Shown piece after piece: positions 7,364 through 17,030 of a stretch of 64,000 nt of DNA. The DNA comes from Bacteroides mediterraneensis (GTDB lineage Bacteria; Bacteroidota; Bacteroidia; Bacteroidales; Bacteroidaceae): assembly GCF_900128455.1 (NCBI RefSeq), contig NZ_LT635783.1, positions 1,142,919 to 1,206,918 of the forward strand. The letters are read 5' to 3'. The notes beneath the pieces were generated by a model, which had not been told where the DNA came from, made no database searches, and saw only the letters and a program-made list of their open reading frames with translations. A program made the translations under genes and the position numbers. Position 1 is the first letter of the stretch. Each line of letters starts with the position of its first letter.

Positions 7364-9175
7364 TTATTCAAAATCAAGTTTAATCAGTTCGTAGTTTTTG
7401 GTCAGGTGCACAAAAAAGACTTTCTGGTTGATGAATCCTCCCCAGTTGTTGACTCTTTCAAACTTGAATCCGGTCTGGATAGGGGTGACATGGACCTTAT
7501 CCAAATTCTCTTCCAGTTTGTTACCCTGCTGTGCGAGGCCTTTCAGGAAGAAATATCCCGTATCAAAGCCCAACATACCGTATTTGGGGAAGATGTTGGC
7601 CATATCTTTACTATACCAGCGGCGGTAGTTTTGGGCAAAGCGCACCGCTTCCGGGAACAGATTGTTGGTATAGAAAGAGGAATAAAAATAGGTGTCCAGT
7701 TCATAGAAGCTGGCCAAATGTTCTTGTGTGTAGGTCTGCCATTCCGGATAACCGAACAAATGCATGTTGAAAGCAGGGTGAGCCCGCAACACATTGCTCA
7801 GTTGTGGAATGATTCTGGTCAAGGCACTGCTGCGTCCGGATGTCGGAATGAAGATGTTTTCCCGAAGTGTATCCATGGCTGCAATCACTTTTTCCGGAGT
7901 GAGGGTGGCTCCCAATTGAATTTGTTTGAACTTCACACGGTTGTCTTTCAATTCGTTTTTCAGTCCGTTGACAAATTCTGCTTTTTCTTTATCTCCATTA
8001 GCGATGTCTATGAAAATAATGTTCGACTGGCTGAATTTTCGCAAGAAGTGTTCATAGACTTCTGAATAGAAGTAAGACTGAGGAGTGTTAATCTGGTAAA
8101 TCATCGGGTTGGTGAAGACCTGATCCACTTTTGGCGCAAAAGGAATAACCAGACGTATTTTGTGACGTTTGGCAAAGTCGGATAACTGTCCTATTTGGTT
8201 CGTATGGACAGGACCGAAAATAATATCCATGTCTTGCATCTCCGGTTTGTTCAAGATACCGGAAATGGCGTTTCCGCTTCCTTTGGTGTCGTAAGTGTAC
8301 AGATTGATGGATACTCCCTGCCGTTTCAGGCTGTCTACAGCCAGTAGAAATCCTTCGTAATATTCTATCATCCGGCTTTGCTCTTCGGCTTTGGCATTGT
8401 TGGCAGCTGTAAACGGAAGCATGACAGCGGCCTGGATTGTTCTTAAATTCCTGGGTGCTGTTTTGCTTTGACTGAATAGTTCTTCGTTAGACGGGGTGGT
8501 GACAGGCGTCGCAACTGTTTGTTTGTTGGGCCGACTGTTTTTCGGATAAGGAATAAAGAGGAACATCCCTTTCTTCAGTTTCCCGTTTTTCAGTTCTGGA
8601 TTCAGGGCCAGAAGGTCTTCTCGGGTTATTCCATACTCTAGGCAGATGCTGTAAATCGTTTCTTTCCGTTCTACCTTGTGCATCTCTTTCCAATCCTTCT
8701 GGGATGTGGCCGGAGTGACAGTGGGGTGAGTTTCGGCTGGCTTGGAGACTGGTGTTGTGTGGTTTCCTGTCGGGATGGAAATGACTTGTCCGATTCGGAA
8801 ATTGCTGGCGCTCAGTCCCGGGTTGGCATCACAGATGGCCTGTGCACTGACATTGTACTTTACGGTCAGCTGATACAACGTTTCTCCCGCTTGTATGGTA
8901 TGAAAAGTGCCGTTTTCGCCGGAAGAAGTGGGGTTTGCCTGTGGTATCTTCAGAGATTCACCTGCCCGGATTTGTTTGTCGCTTCCCGGATTCAGGCGTA
9001 CAATGTCGTCCACCGTCACATGATACATGCTTGCTATGGAATAAAGGCTTTGTCCCTTACTTACTGTATGTAGAAAATAATTATTGTTCCCGTTTTGTGC
9101 GTGAAGGGCCGTTATGGCACTTCCAATGGTGAATGCCAGTACAAGACACGCTATTTGAAAGAATCTCATGGTCAT
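7364..9175 (-). CDS. Three-LysM protein with periplasmic-binding-protein-like domain
   Basis: A 603-residue exported protein. After the signal peptide (FTIGSAITALHAQ) come three LysM modules at about residues 34-78, 92-135 and 167-211, each starting HTV/HTI/HKV and ending IP, which bind peptidoglycan glycan. From about residue 240 onward a type-1 periplasmic-binding fold (as in branched-chain amino-acid binding proteins) is seen: AAVMLPFTAAN, DIIFGPVHTNQIGQLSDFA, PFAPKVDQVF, and a late MLGFDTGYFFLKGL. No ABC transporter genes are nearby, so the domain is probably a sensor or scaffold rather than an uptake component. First gene of a five-gene minus-strand operon with a -7 element at 9203-9196. 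Confidence 0.85.
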   Translation of the reverse strand: MTMRFFQIACLVLAFTIGSAITALHAQNGNNNYFLHTVSKGQSLYSIASMYHVTVDDIVRLNPGSDKQIRAGESLKIPQANPTSSGENGTFHTIQAGETLYQLTVKYNVSAQAICDANPGLSASNFRIGQVISIPTGNHTTPVSKPAETHPTVTPATSQKDWKEMHKVERKETIYSICLEYGITREDLLALNPELKNGKLKKGMFLFIPYPKNSRPNKQTVATPVTTPSNEELFSQSKTAPRNLRTIQAAVMLPFTAANNAKAEEQSRMIEYYEGFLLAVDSLKRQGVSINLYTYDTKGSGNAISGILNKPEMQDMDIIFGPVHTNQIGQLSDFAKRHKIRLVIPFAPKVDQVFTNPMIYQINTPQSYFYSEVYEHFLRKFSQSNIIFIDIANGDKEKAEFVNGLKNELKDNRVKFKQIQLGATLTPEKVIAAMDTLRENIFIPTSGRSSALTRIIPQLSNVLRAHPAFNMHLFGYPEWQTYTQEHLASFYELDTYFYSSFYTNNLFPEAVRFAQNYRRWYSKDMANIFPKYGMLGFDTGYFFLKGLAQQGNKLEENLDKVHVTPIQTGFKFERVNNWGGFINQKVFFVHLTKNYELIKLDFE

Positions 9176-9195
9176 TTATATGATTTGTTGAGTGG

Positions 9196-9203
9196 CAAAA
9201 GTA
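9196..9203 (-). promoter_or_regulatory. -7 element (TACTTTTG) for the LysM operon
   Basis: Exact TAnnTTTG on the minus strand, 20 bases before the LysM gene start. It is back to back with the uvrA promoter. Confidence 0.6.
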
Positions 9204-9249
9204 CAAAAAAAATTGCATTGTAGGATGAAAATGGAAAAGTAAATATCTC

Positions 9250-9257
9250 TATCTTTG
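9250..9257 (+). promoter_or_regulatory. -7 element (TATCTTTG) for uvrA
   Basis: Exact TAnnTTTG. Initiation a few bases downstream would leave almost no leader before the ATG at 9269, so it favours the ATG at 9281 as the uvrA start. Confidence 0.6.
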
Positions 9258-9280
9258 CAAAGATATCATTGAAGGATTAT

Positions 9281-12130
9281 ATGACTGAAGGAACTGAAAC
9301 GATTTGTGTGCAGGGAGCCCGGGTACACAACTTGAAAAATATAGATGTAGAAATTCCCCGTGATAGTTTGACGGTGATAACCGGATTAAGTGGAAGTGGA
9401 AAATCGTCCTTGGCCTTCGACACCTTGTTTGTGGAAGGACAGCGGCGTTACATAGAGACCTTTTCGGCGTATGCCCGTAATTTCCTGGGGGGAATGGAAC
9501 GTCCGGATGTGGATAAGATTACGGGACTGAGTCCGGTGATTTCCATCGAGCAGAAGACAACCAATAAGAATCCACGTTCTACGGTAGGAACCACTACGGA
9601 AATATATGATTATCTGCGTTTGTTGTTCGCGCGGGCAGGCACGGCTTATTCGTATCTGTCGGGAGAGAAGATGGTGAAGTACACCGAAGAGCAGATTCTG
9701 GATTTGATTCACCGGGATTATAAGGGAAAACGAATTTTTATTCTGGCTCCTTTGGTCCGGACACGTAAAGGACATTATAAGGAGTTGTTCGAGCAGGTGC
9801 GCAAGAAGGGTTACCTTTATGTCCGGGTAGACGGGGAAATCAAGGAGATTGTCCATGGCATGAAATTGGACCGTTACAAGAACCATGACATTGAGGTGGT
9901 GATTGATAAAACGGTGGTGACGGACAAGGAAGACAGCCGGTTGAAGCAAAGTGTGTCTACGGCCATGCAGCAGGGCGACGGCCTCCTCATGATATTGGAT
10001 GCACAGACCGAGAGTGTACGCCACTATAGTAAGCGACTGATGTGTCCGGTGACCGGGCTGTCCTATAAAGAACCCGCACCGCATAATTTTTCGTTCAATT
10101 CGCCACAGGGAGCATGTCCGCGTTGTAAGGGATTGGGGTATGTCAATTTGATTGACGAGGACAAGGTGATTCCCGACCGTTCGTTGTCTGTCTATGAAGG
10201 AGCAGTCGCCCCGTTGGGAAAATACAAGAATGTGATGATTTTCTGGCAGCTGGAAGCCTTGTTGGAACGTTATGAGGCCACGCTGAAAACTCCGGTAAGT
10301 GAATTGCCGGAAGATGCCATCAATGAAATCTTGTACGGATGCGATGAGCGTCTGAAAATTAAAAGTACATTGATTCATACCACTTCCGATTATTTCGTGG
10401 TGTATGAAGGTATTGTCAAGTATATCCAGATGATGCAGGAAAAGGAGGCTTCGGCTACCGCACAGAAATGGGCGGAACAGTTTGCCAAGACGGATGTGTG
10501 CCCGGAATGCAAGGGGGCACGTCTGAACAAGGAAGCCTTGCATTTTCGGATTCATGACAAGAATATTTACGAGCTGGCCACCATGGATATCAGTGAACTG
10601 TATGACTGGGTGTGTCATGTGGAGGATTTCCTGGAAGAAAAGCAACGTTTGATTGCGACGGAAATTTTAAAGGAAATACGTACCCGCTTGAAGTTCTTGC
10701 TGGATGTGGGGCTGGATTATCTTTCTCTGAACCGTTCTTCGGTCACTTTGTCGGGCGGAGAGAGTCAGCGTATCCGTCTGGCCACTCAGATTGGTTCCCA
10801 GTTGGTCAATGTGCTGTATATCTTGGATGAGCCCAGTATCGGGTTGCATCAGCGTGACAATATCCGGTTAATCAATTCCTTGAAAGAACTGCGGGATTTG
10901 GGAAATACTGTGATAGTGGTGGAGCATGACAAGGATATGATGCTGGCCGCAGACTACATTGTAGACATGGGGCCGAAAGCCGGTCGGTTGGGAGGAGAGG
11001 TAGTCTTTTCCGGTACTCCGGCAGAAATGCTGAAAACCAATACGCTGACCTCACAATATTTGAACGGGAAGATGAGCATTGAAGTGCCGGCGGAACGGAG
11101 AAAGGGCAATGGGTATTCTTTGATTCTACGGGGAGCCCGTGGTAACAACCTGAAAGGGGATGATGTGGAGTTCCCGTTGGGCAAGCTGATTTGCGTGACG
11201 GGCGTTTCCGGTAGTGGAAAGTCTACATTGGTGAACGATACGTTGCAGCCGATTCTCTCCCAGCATTTCTACCGTTCGTTGCAAGACCCCTTGCCGTATG
11301 ACCGCATTGAGGGTTTGGAATACATTGACAAAGTGGTGAATGTGGACCAGTCTCCGCTGGGAAGAACGCCCCGTTCCAATCCGGCAACATATACGGGCGT
11401 GTTTTCCGATATCCGTAATCTGTTTGTCGGCCTTCCGGAGGCGAAGATCCGTGGCTATAAGGCCGGGCGTTTCTCGTTTAATGTGTCGGGCGGACGATGT
11501 GAGGCTTGTGGCGGAAACGGTTACAAGACTATCGAGATGAATTTCCTGCCGGATGTGCTGGTGCCGTGTGAGGTGTGTCACGGCAAGCGCTACAACCGTG
11601 AGACGCTGGAAGTGCGCTACAAGGGAAAGTCCATTGCCGATGTGTTGGATATGACCATCAACCGTGCGGTGGAATTTTTCGAGAATGTACCGCAGATTTT
11701 GAATAAAATCAAGGTGTTGCAGGAAGTAGGACTCGGTTATATCAAGTTGGGGCAACCTTCCACGACCTTGTCGGGAGGGGAAAGCCAGCGCGTGAAACTG
11801 GCTACGGAATTGTCGAAAAGGGACACAGGAAAGACCGTATACATTCTGGATGAACCTACCACCGGATTGCACTTTGAAGATATTCGGGTGTTGATGAATG
11901 TGTTGAACCGTTTGGTGGACAAAGGAAATACGGTTATCGTGATAGAGCATAACTTGGATGTCATTAAAATGGCAGACTATATTATTGATATGGGACCCGA
12001 AGGCGGAAAGGGAGGAGGCCAGTTGCTGGTTTGCGGTACTCCGGAAGAGGTGGCCGAATCGGGTAAAGGATATACATCAGGATTTTTGAAGGAAGAATTG
12101 AAAGGAGTGATTAAAGATGGCAAAAGATAA
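9281..12130 (+). CDS. uvrA: Excinuclease ABC subunit UvrA
   Basis: A 949-residue DNA-damage sensor of nucleotide excision repair. Two ABC ATPase modules are seen: Walker [10 protein letters not shown] and GVSGSGKST, signatures [12 protein letters not shown] and [12 protein letters not shown], and Walker [12 protein letters not shown] and [11 protein letters not shown]. The UvrB-binding insertion follows the first Walker A ([15 protein letters not shown] region). Zinc-module pairs are CPRC, CPEC, and CEAC...CEVC, with the last in the second module as expected. All parts of a canonical UvrA are present, not a shortened UvrA2. Its 3' end overlaps ybaK by 14 bases. Confidence 0.97.
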   Translation: MTEGTETICVQGARVHNLKNIDVEIPRDSLTVITGLSGSGKSSLAFDTLFVEGQRRYIETFSAYARNFLGGMERPDVDKITGLSPVISIEQKTTNKNPRSTVGTTTEIYDYLRLLFARAGTAYSYLSGEKMVKYTEEQILDLIHRDYKGKRIFILAPLVRTRKGHYKELFEQVRKKGYLYVRVDGEIKEIVHGMKLDRYKNHDIEVVIDKTVVTDKEDSRLKQSVSTAMQQGDGLLMILDAQTESVRHYSKRLMCPVTGLSYKEPAPHNFSFNSPQGACPRCKGLGYVNLIDEDKVIPDRSLSVYEGAVAPLGKYKNVMIFWQLEALLERYEATLKTPVSELPEDAINEILYGCDERLKIKSTLIHTTSDYFVVYEGIVKYIQMMQEKEASATAQKWAEQFAKTDVCPECKGARLNKEALHFRIHDKNIYELATMDISELYDWVCHVEDFLEEKQRLIATEILKEIRTRLKFLLDVGLDYLSLNRSSVTLSGGESQRIRLATQIGSQLVNVLYILDEPSIGLHQRDNIRLINSLKELRDLGNTVIVVEHDKDMMLAADYIVDMGPKAGRLGGEVVFSGTPAEMLKTNTLTSQYLNGKMSIEVPAERRKGNGYSLILRGARGNNLKGDDVEFPLGKLICVTGVSGSGKSTLVNDTLQPILSQHFYRSLQDPLPYDRIEGLEYIDKVVNVDQSPLGRTPRSNPATYTGVFSDIRNLFVGLPEAKIRGYKAGRFSFNVSGGRCEACGGNGYKTIEMNFLPDVLVPCEVCHGKRYNRETLEVRYKGKSIADVLDMTINRAVEFFENVPQILNKIKVLQEVGLGYIKLGQPSTTLSGGESQRVKLATELSKRDTGKTVYILDEPTTGLHFEDIRVLMNVLNRLVDKGNTVIVIEHNLDVIKMADYIIDMGPEGGKGGGQLLVCGTPEEVAESGKGYTSGFLKEELKGVIKDGKR

Positions 12131-12599
12131 GATTGCAAAGACCAATGCAGCCCGTCTGTTGGATCGGGACAAGGTGAAATACGAACTGGTTCCATACGAG
12201 GTCGACGAGAACGACTTGAGTTGTGTGCATGTGGCTGCCACGTTGGGAGAGAATATCGAACAGGTGTTCAAAACACTGGTTTTGCAGGGAGATAAATCGG
12301 GATATTTTGTTTGTGTGGTTCCGGGGGAACATGAAATCGACCTGAAAATGGCGGCCAAGATTTCCGGAAACAAGAAATGCGACTTGATACCCATGAAAGA
12401 ACTGCTTCCGCTTACGGGTTACATCCGTGGGGGATGCTCTCCCATCGGGATGAAGAAACATTTCCCCACTTACATCCATCACACTTGCAATGATTTTCCT
12501 TATATCTACGTCAGTGCAGGAGTGAGAGGGTTGCAGGTGAAGCTGGCTCCGGCCGATTTGATTAAAGTGAGCCAGGCAGAAGTGTGTACATTGTTTTAA
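12117..12599 (+). CDS. ybaK: YbaK/EbsC-type Cys-tRNA(Pro) deacylase
   Basis: A 160-residue editing enzyme that hydrolyses mischarged aminoacyl-tRNA, classically Cys-tRNA(Pro). Diagnostic segments: KTNAARLLDRDKVKYELVPY at the N-terminus, QVFKTLVLQG with the conserved Lys, and GYIRGGCSPIGMKK, the YbaK signature loop. Length is typical. Start codon lies inside the end of uvrA in another frame, implying coupled translation. Confidence 0.94.
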   Translation: MAKDKIAKTNAARLLDRDKVKYELVPYEVDENDLSCVHVAATLGENIEQVFKTLVLQGDKSGYFVCVVPGEHEIDLKMAAKISGNKKCDLIPMKELLPLTGYIRGGCSPIGMKKHFPTYIHHTCNDFPYIYVSAGVRGLQVKLAPADLIKVSQAEVCTLF

Positions 12600-12627
12600 G
12601 ATAGTAGAATAATAGAATTAATCGTTT

Positions 12628-13413
12628 ATGGGATACGGAAAATGGATTGGGGGAATCATGGGATTCATGACCATGGGACCTCTGGGGGCCTTGGCGGGAT
12701 TTGCCATCGGTTCTTTGTTTGACAAAAGTGTGGCTGCACAGAATGAAATGGGGGAGACTTCCGGAACTTATACGCAGGAGGATATTTATGCCGGACAGCG
12801 CAACAGTTTCTTGTTCTCCATGCTGGTCATGGCTTCGTATATTATTCGTGCAGACGGTCGCATCATGCACAGTGAGATGGAATTTGTACGTCAGTTCCTG
12901 CGGGTTAATTTTGGTGCCAATGCAGTGGACGAGGGTGAACGTATTTTGCTGAACCTGTTTGAACAGCGCAAGCAGATGGAACGGAATGACCCTTCTGCGT
13001 TTCGTCGTACCATCCGGGAATGTGGGGCGCAGATTGCTGCCAATTTGACCTATGAACAGCGTCTGCAGTTGCTCGATTTCTTGGTAAAGATTGCCCAGAG
13101 TGACGGCAATGTGTGTCAGGCAGAGATTGACGCCCTGAAGGAAGTGGCTCAGTCCATGCAGTTGTCTTTACAGGAAGTGGATTCCATGCTGAACCTGAAG
13201 GGCGATTCACTGGAGGATGCTTACAAGGTGCTGGAAATCGAACCTACCGCTTCGGACGAAGAAGTACGCAAGGCTTATCGCAGTCTCGTGTTGAAGCATC
13301 ATCCTGACCGCGTGGCTACGTTGGGGGAAGACATCCGGAAAGCTGCCGAAGAAAAGCTCCAGCGCATCAATGATGCGAAAGAGCGGATTTTCAAGGCGCG
13401 GGGTATGAAATAA
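12628..13413 (+). CDS. TerB-like domain fused to a J-domain (DjlA-like co-chaperone)
   Basis: A 261-residue protein. Residues 1-30 are a Gly-rich hydrophobic segment (GGIMGFMTMGPLGALAGFAIG) that could insert in the membrane. Residues about 50-165 form an all-helical TerB domain (ADGRIMHSEMEFVRQFL, SDGNVCQAEIDALK). Residues about 194-258 are a J-domain with the HPD motif in LVLKHHPDRVA, which stimulates a DnaK-type Hsp70. The arrangement equals that of DjlA-type proteins. It begins 28 bases after ybaK and ends at a strong terminator, so it probably belongs to the uvrA-ybaK transcript. Confidence 0.9.
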   Translation: MGYGKWIGGIMGFMTMGPLGALAGFAIGSLFDKSVAAQNEMGETSGTYTQEDIYAGQRNSFLFSMLVMASYIIRADGRIMHSEMEFVRQFLRVNFGANAVDEGERILLNLFEQRKQMERNDPSAFRRTIRECGAQIAANLTYEQRLQLLDFLVKIAQSDGNVCQAEIDALKEVAQSMQLSLQEVDSMLNLKGDSLEDAYKVLEIEPTASDEEVRKAYRSLVLKHHPDRVATLGEDIRKAAEEKLQRINDAKERIFKARGMK

Positions 13414-13415
13414 AT

Positions 13416-13462
13416 ACAAGAGAGGCCTGTCACGTTCATTTACGCTGGCAGGCCTCTCTTGT
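13416..13462. terminator. Intrinsic terminator after the TerB-DnaJ gene
   Basis: A 14-bp perfect stem (ACAAGAGAGGCCTG, 13416-13429, with 13449-13462) followed by ATCTTTTT, directly downstream of the stop at 13413. Confidence 0.9.
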
Positions 13463-13503
13463 ATCTTTTTATGAAATTGATAAATAGATTATTATGCTTT
13501 GCG

Positions 13504-13591
13504 AGTACTGCCTAAGAAGTACCGCAGTACTTCCTTGGCAGTACTGTAGTACTTCTTAGGCAGTACTGCAGTACTTTCGGGGAAGTACTGG
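13504..13591. repeat. Array of four 22-bp units rich in AGTACT palindromes
   Basis: AGTACT occurs at 13504, 13526, 13540, 13548, 13562, 13570 and 13584, with an imperfect copy (AGTACC) at 13518. The spacing alternates 14 and 8, giving four head-to-tail units of 22 bp. A larger inverted repeat is nested in it: 13504-13522 is the exact complement of 13549-13567. The last unit abuts the stop codon of the cysteine-rich gene. It is in the 3' gap between two convergent genes and separate from the terminator at 13416. Confidence 0.9.
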
Positions 13592-14026
13592 CTAATCGTA
13601 CCAGTTGAGTTCGTCTTCCTTCAGGTCGAATTCCAGGTTGTCTGTAACACCAGCCTGCTTCAGGGCATTGCGGATGATTTCCTGTTCCTTGGGAGGCAGT
13701 TTTCTTTCCCCTCTTCTTCTTTCAAAATAAGGGTTTCGTCCGAAGCGGGCAATCAGGATATTCATGAATTTCTGGTATTGGTCGGGGTACATTTGCTTTT
13801 TCATTTGGCTGAAACCGCGCATGTAGGTCACCGGAGTGGCATCGCGGTAGTACGGGCATGAAGTGTCTTTGGTGCATCGTGCAGGATTGGCCAGGTGCAG
13901 GAATGTCTCCCGTTCCAGCAATATCGGATAAGCCAGCTGGCGTAGGCAATTGGAAGCGCAGGTACAGTCAGTATGTAAGCAGATGGAAAAACTGGCCGGA
14001 GCCTCTTTGTAAGGATTCTTTTTCAT
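13592..14026 (-). CDS. Cysteine-rich protein of unknown function (possibly DUF6078)
   Basis: A 144-residue soluble protein. The N-terminal half has six cysteines at 16, 21, 23, 27, 51 and 57 (CLHTDCTCASNC, then CTKDTSCPYY), an arrangement that could hold a metal or iron-sulfur cluster. The C-terminal half is basic then acidic (FERRRGERKLPPKEQE, ending DLKEDELNWYD) and predicted helical. From memory it resembles a Bacteroidales-only family, DUF6078, but I cannot confirm that. No signal peptide. A -7 element (TAAGTTTG) lies 29 bases upstream, and the AGTACT array touches its stop. Confidence 0.7.
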   Translation of the reverse strand: MKKNPYKEAPASFSICLHTDCTCASNCLRQLAYPILLERETFLHLANPARCTKDTSCPYYRDATPVTYMRGFSQMKKQMYPDQYQKFMNILIARFGRNPYFERRRGERKLPPKEQEIIRNALKQAGVTDNLEFDLKEDELNWYD

Positions 14027-14054
14027 AAGTATGTTTTTTAGCTTGAGCGGATAG

Positions 14055-14062
14055 CAAACTTA
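14055..14062 (-). promoter_or_regulatory. -7 element (TAAGTTTG) for the cysteine-rich gene
   Basis: Exact TAnnTTTG on the minus strand, 29 bases before the ATG at 14026. Confidence 0.5.
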
Positions 14063-14167
14063 CGGAAAATAATTTTGAAACAGGAGGAGTCCGGCTATTT
14101 TTTTTGATGGCATGACAAAAATATTTTGTGGCTTACGCTTTTGGAGCCGTGAAGGAATGGGGCCTAA

Positions 14168-15358
14168 TCAGCAGTTGGACGAGGGAGGCGTATCCGCCTT
14201 CGACGGGCCGAACCACTTGTCAATGAGCAGTGCCAAGGCTCCGTCGCCCGTTACGTTGCAGGCCGTACCGAAACTGTCCATGGCAATGTAGAGGGCAATC
14301 ATCAGGGCTTGCGCGTTTTCGTCAAATCCCAGCATGGACGACAAGATGCCGAGCGAGGCCATAATGGCTCCTCCCGGTACACCCGGGGCGGCTACCATGG
14401 TGATTCCCAACATAAAGATAAATCCGGCAAACATCTGAAAATTGTAGGGAATATCCTGCATCATCATCAGGGCCAGGGCGCAGGCCACAATCTTCATGGT
14501 ACTTCCCGACAGGTGGATGGTGGCACACAAGGGGATGACAAATCCGGCAACTCCTTCGTGTACACCGTTTTGTATGGTCTGTTTCAGGGTCACAGGAATG
14601 GTGGCGGCAGACGACTGGGTTCCTAAGGCGGTGAAATAGGCCGGCATCATTCTTGCCAGCAGACGGAATGGATTCTTGCGTACAAACAGTCCCGCGATGC
14701 AGTATTGGAATATTAGCAGGAAGATGTGCAGCAGGAAGATGATACCGATAATCTTAATAAACACTGCCAGTACGTGAAACACTTGTCCGGAGTGAGTCAT
14801 GTTGAAGAAAATGCCGAAGATATAAATCGGCAACAGGGGAAGGATTACGGCTTGTATGGTCTTGACGATAATTTCCTTGAAATCGTTGCAGACATTTTTC
14901 AGGTAGGTGGTATCCAAGTGAGCCAGTCCGAGTCCGAGGGTGAAGGCCATGACGAGTGCGGTCATAACGTTGAGCGGTTCGGGTATGGCCACGGTGAAGA
15001 ACGGGGTGGTTCCTTGTGCCTCACTGATTTCCGATAGTGGAATGTTTCGGGTGATGAGGCTGGGGAAGAAGGTTTCTCCCACGCCGAATGAAAGAAATCC
15101 GGAAAACAGGGTGGCTCCGTAAGCCAGCAATACGGTGGCTACCAGCATTTTCCCGGCTCCTTTCCCGATGTCGGCAATGGCCGGGGTAACCAGTCCTACA
15201 ATAATCAGGGGGATGATGAAGTTCAGAAACTGGCTGAAAAGCGCATTGAATGTCACAAAAATGCGTACCGGAAGTGCCGGTGAAACTGTACCTGCACCAA
15301 TACCCAAAGCGATAGCTAGGATGATGCGGGCAAGGAGTCCTAGTTTAATTTTTTTCAT
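14168..15358 (-). CDS. Dicarboxylate/amino-acid:cation symporter (DAACS family)
   Basis: A 396-residue inner-membrane carrier of the DAACS (GltP/DctA/SstT) family, which couples uptake of glutamate, aspartate, serine/threonine or C4-dicarboxylates to sodium or protons. About eight membrane segments and two re-entrant loops are predicted. Family marks: the serine-rich hairpin ALGTQSSAATIPVT, the GVAGFVIPLCATIHLSGST segment (TM7 motif in place of NMDG), and AAPGVPGGAIMASLGIL in hairpin 2. Substrate cannot be assigned. Stand-alone gene with its own -7 element at 15384-15377. Confidence 0.92.
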   Translation of the reverse strand: MKKIKLGLLARIILAIALGIGAGTVSPALPVRIFVTFNALFSQFLNFIIPLIIVGLVTPAIADIGKGAGKMLVATVLLAYGATLFSGFLSFGVGETFFPSLITRNIPLSEISEAQGTTPFFTVAIPEPLNVMTALVMAFTLGLGLAHLDTTYLKNVCNDFKEIIVKTIQAVILPLLPIYIFGIFFNMTHSGQVFHVLAVFIKIIGIIFLLHIFLLIFQYCIAGLFVRKNPFRLLARMMPAYFTALGTQSSAATIPVTLKQTIQNGVHEGVAGFVIPLCATIHLSGSTMKIVACALALMMMQDIPYNFQMFAGFIFMLGITMVAAPGVPGGAIMASLGILSSMLGFDENAQALMIALYIAMDSFGTACNVTGDGALALLIDKWFGPSKADTPPSSNC

Positions 15359-15376
15359 GGGGCTTAGTTTTTGTCA

Positions 15377-15384
15377 CAAAGATA
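15377..15384 (-). promoter_or_regulatory. -7 element (TATCTTTG) for the symporter gene
   Basis: Exact TAnnTTTG on the minus strand, 19 bases before the ATG. Confidence 0.55.
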
Positions 15385-15430
15385 GTATAATAATCCTGAA
15401 TAAGCGATACACCCTACCTGAGGAAATGAT

Positions 15431-15438
15431 TACTTTTG
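15431..15438 (+). promoter_or_regulatory. -7 element (TACTTTTG) for the GNAT-nitrilase gene
   Basis: Exact TAnnTTTG, 37 bases before the ATG at 15475; divergent from the symporter promoter. Confidence 0.55.
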
Positions 15439-15474
15439 TGCCCGAGAAAAATAACGGACAAAATTAGTTAAATT

Positions 15475-17028
15475 ATGGAACCGACTCAAAAGAAGATTAA
15501 CAAGGTAGAGCTTCGAAATTTGCAGATTGAAGACTATGCACAGCTTGCCCAGTCGTTTACTCGCGTTTATGCAGACAAGGATGTGTTCTGGACACATGCA
15601 CAAATAGAAAAACTGATTCGTATTTTCCCCGAAGGACAGATTGTGACCGTCGTGGATGACAAGATTGTGGGATGCGCACTTTCTATCATCGTGGATTATG
15701 ATTTGGTCAAGGGAGACCATACGTATGCGAAGGTGACAGGAGATGAGACTTTCAGTACGCACAACCCGAAAGGAAATATCCTTTATGGTATTGAAGTGTT
15801 TATCCATCCCGAATACCGGGGATTGCGTCTGGCCCGCCGAATGTATGAATATCGTAAGGAATTGTGTGAAAAGTTGAATCTGAAAGCCATCATGTTCGGT
15901 GGACGTATTCCGAACTATTACAAATATGCCGACCAGATGCGTCCGAAGGAATACATCGAGAAGGTCCGTTCGCGCGAAATCTACGATCCGGTGCTGACCT
16001 TCCAGCTTTCGAATGATTTCCACGTACGTCGTGTGATGCGTAATTACCTGCCGAACGACGAGGAATCCAAGCATTGCGCTACGTTGTTGCAGTGGGATAA
16101 TATTTACTATCAGCCGCCTACGGATTCGTACATTGACAAGAAGACCACAGTCAGAGTTGGGTTGGTACAGTGGCAGATGCGTTCCTATCAGACATTGGAT
16201 GACGTGTTTGAGCAAGTGGAGTTCTTCATCGATGCGGTAGCCGGATACAAGAGTGACTTTGTACTTTTCCCGGAATATTTCAATGCTCCGTTGATGGCCA
16301 AATTCAACAATATGGGAGAGGCCCAGTCTATCCGTGCTTTGGCTCAATATACGGAAGATATCAGAGACCGTTTCATCAACCTGGCTATCAAGCATAACAT
16401 CAATATCATTACAGGTAGTATGCCTTACGTGAAAGAGGACGGCGGACTCTATAATGTGGGATTCCTTTGCCGTCGTGATGGAACTTACGAAATGTATGAG
16501 AAGATTCATGTAACCCCCGATGAAGTGAAGAGCTGGGGGTTGAGCGGCGGTAAGAAAGTACAGACCTTTGACACCGACTGTGCCAAAATCGGTGTGCTGA
16601 TTTGCTACGATGTGGAATTCCCGGAACTTTCCCGACTGATGGCCGATCAGGGCATGCAGATTCTGTTTGTGCCGTTCCTGACCGATACGCAGAACGGTTA
16701 TTCACGTGTACGGGTCTGCGCACAGGCACGTGCCATTGAAAATGAATGTTTCGTGGTGATTGCCGGAAGTGTGGGCAACCTGCCTCGTGTGCATAACATG
16801 GATATCCAGTATGCCCAGTCGGGAGTCTTTACGCCGTGTGACTTTGCTTTCCCGACCGACGGAAAACGTGCGGAAGCTACTCCGAATACGGAAATGATTC
16901 TGGTTTCCGATGTGGATTTGGACTTATTGAATGAACTTCACACCTATGGTAGTGTGCGTAACCTGCGTGACCGCCGGAATGATTTGTATGAATTGCGTAT
17001 GAAAAAGAACGCACAGGAAAATAATTGA
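15475..17028 (+). CDS. GNAT acetyltransferase fused to a nitrilase-superfamily hydrolase
   Basis: A 517-residue two-domain protein. Residues about 10-200 are a GNAT N-acetyltransferase domain with the acetyl-CoA loop region HPEYRGLRLARRMYEYRKEL. Residues about 222-505 are a carbon-nitrogen hydrolase. Its Glu-Lys-Cys triad is visible in FPEYFNAP, MYEKIHVTP and VLICYDVEFPE. The C-N hydrolase branch cleaves amides or condenses amines; the fusion occurs across bacteria but has no firmly assigned substrate. Cytoplasmic, monocistronic, with a terminator three bases after the stop. Confidence 0.93.
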   Translation: MEPTQKKINKVELRNLQIEDYAQLAQSFTRVYADKDVFWTHAQIEKLIRIFPEGQIVTVVDDKIVGCALSIIVDYDLVKGDHTYAKVTGDETFSTHNPKGNILYGIEVFIHPEYRGLRLARRMYEYRKELCEKLNLKAIMFGGRIPNYYKYADQMRPKEYIEKVRSREIYDPVLTFQLSNDFHVRRVMRNYLPNDEESKHCATLLQWDNIYYQPPTDSYIDKKTTVRVGLVQWQMRSYQTLDDVFEQVEFFIDAVAGYKSDFVLFPEYFNAPLMAKFNNMGEAQSIRALAQYTEDIRDRFINLAIKHNINIITGSMPYVKEDGGLYNVGFLCRRDGTYEMYEKIHVTPDEVKSWGLSGGKKVQTFDTDCAKIGVLICYDVEFPELSRLMADQGMQILFVPFLTDTQNGYSRVRVCAQARAIENECFVVIAGSVGNLPRVHNMDIQYAQSGVFTPCDFAFPTDGKRAEATPNTEMILVSDVDLDLLNELHTYGSVRNLRDRRNDLYELRMKKNAQENN

Positions 17029-17030
17029 TA

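Noticed and set aside
9386-10645. 419-codon minus-strand ORF across uvrA
   Set aside because: Antisense to conserved UvrA ATPase motifs; no start context and no recognisable domain.
13504-13591. CRISPR array
   Set aside because: The units are contiguous 22-bp repeats with no unique spacers of normal length, and no cas genes are present. The same applies to 30223-30310.
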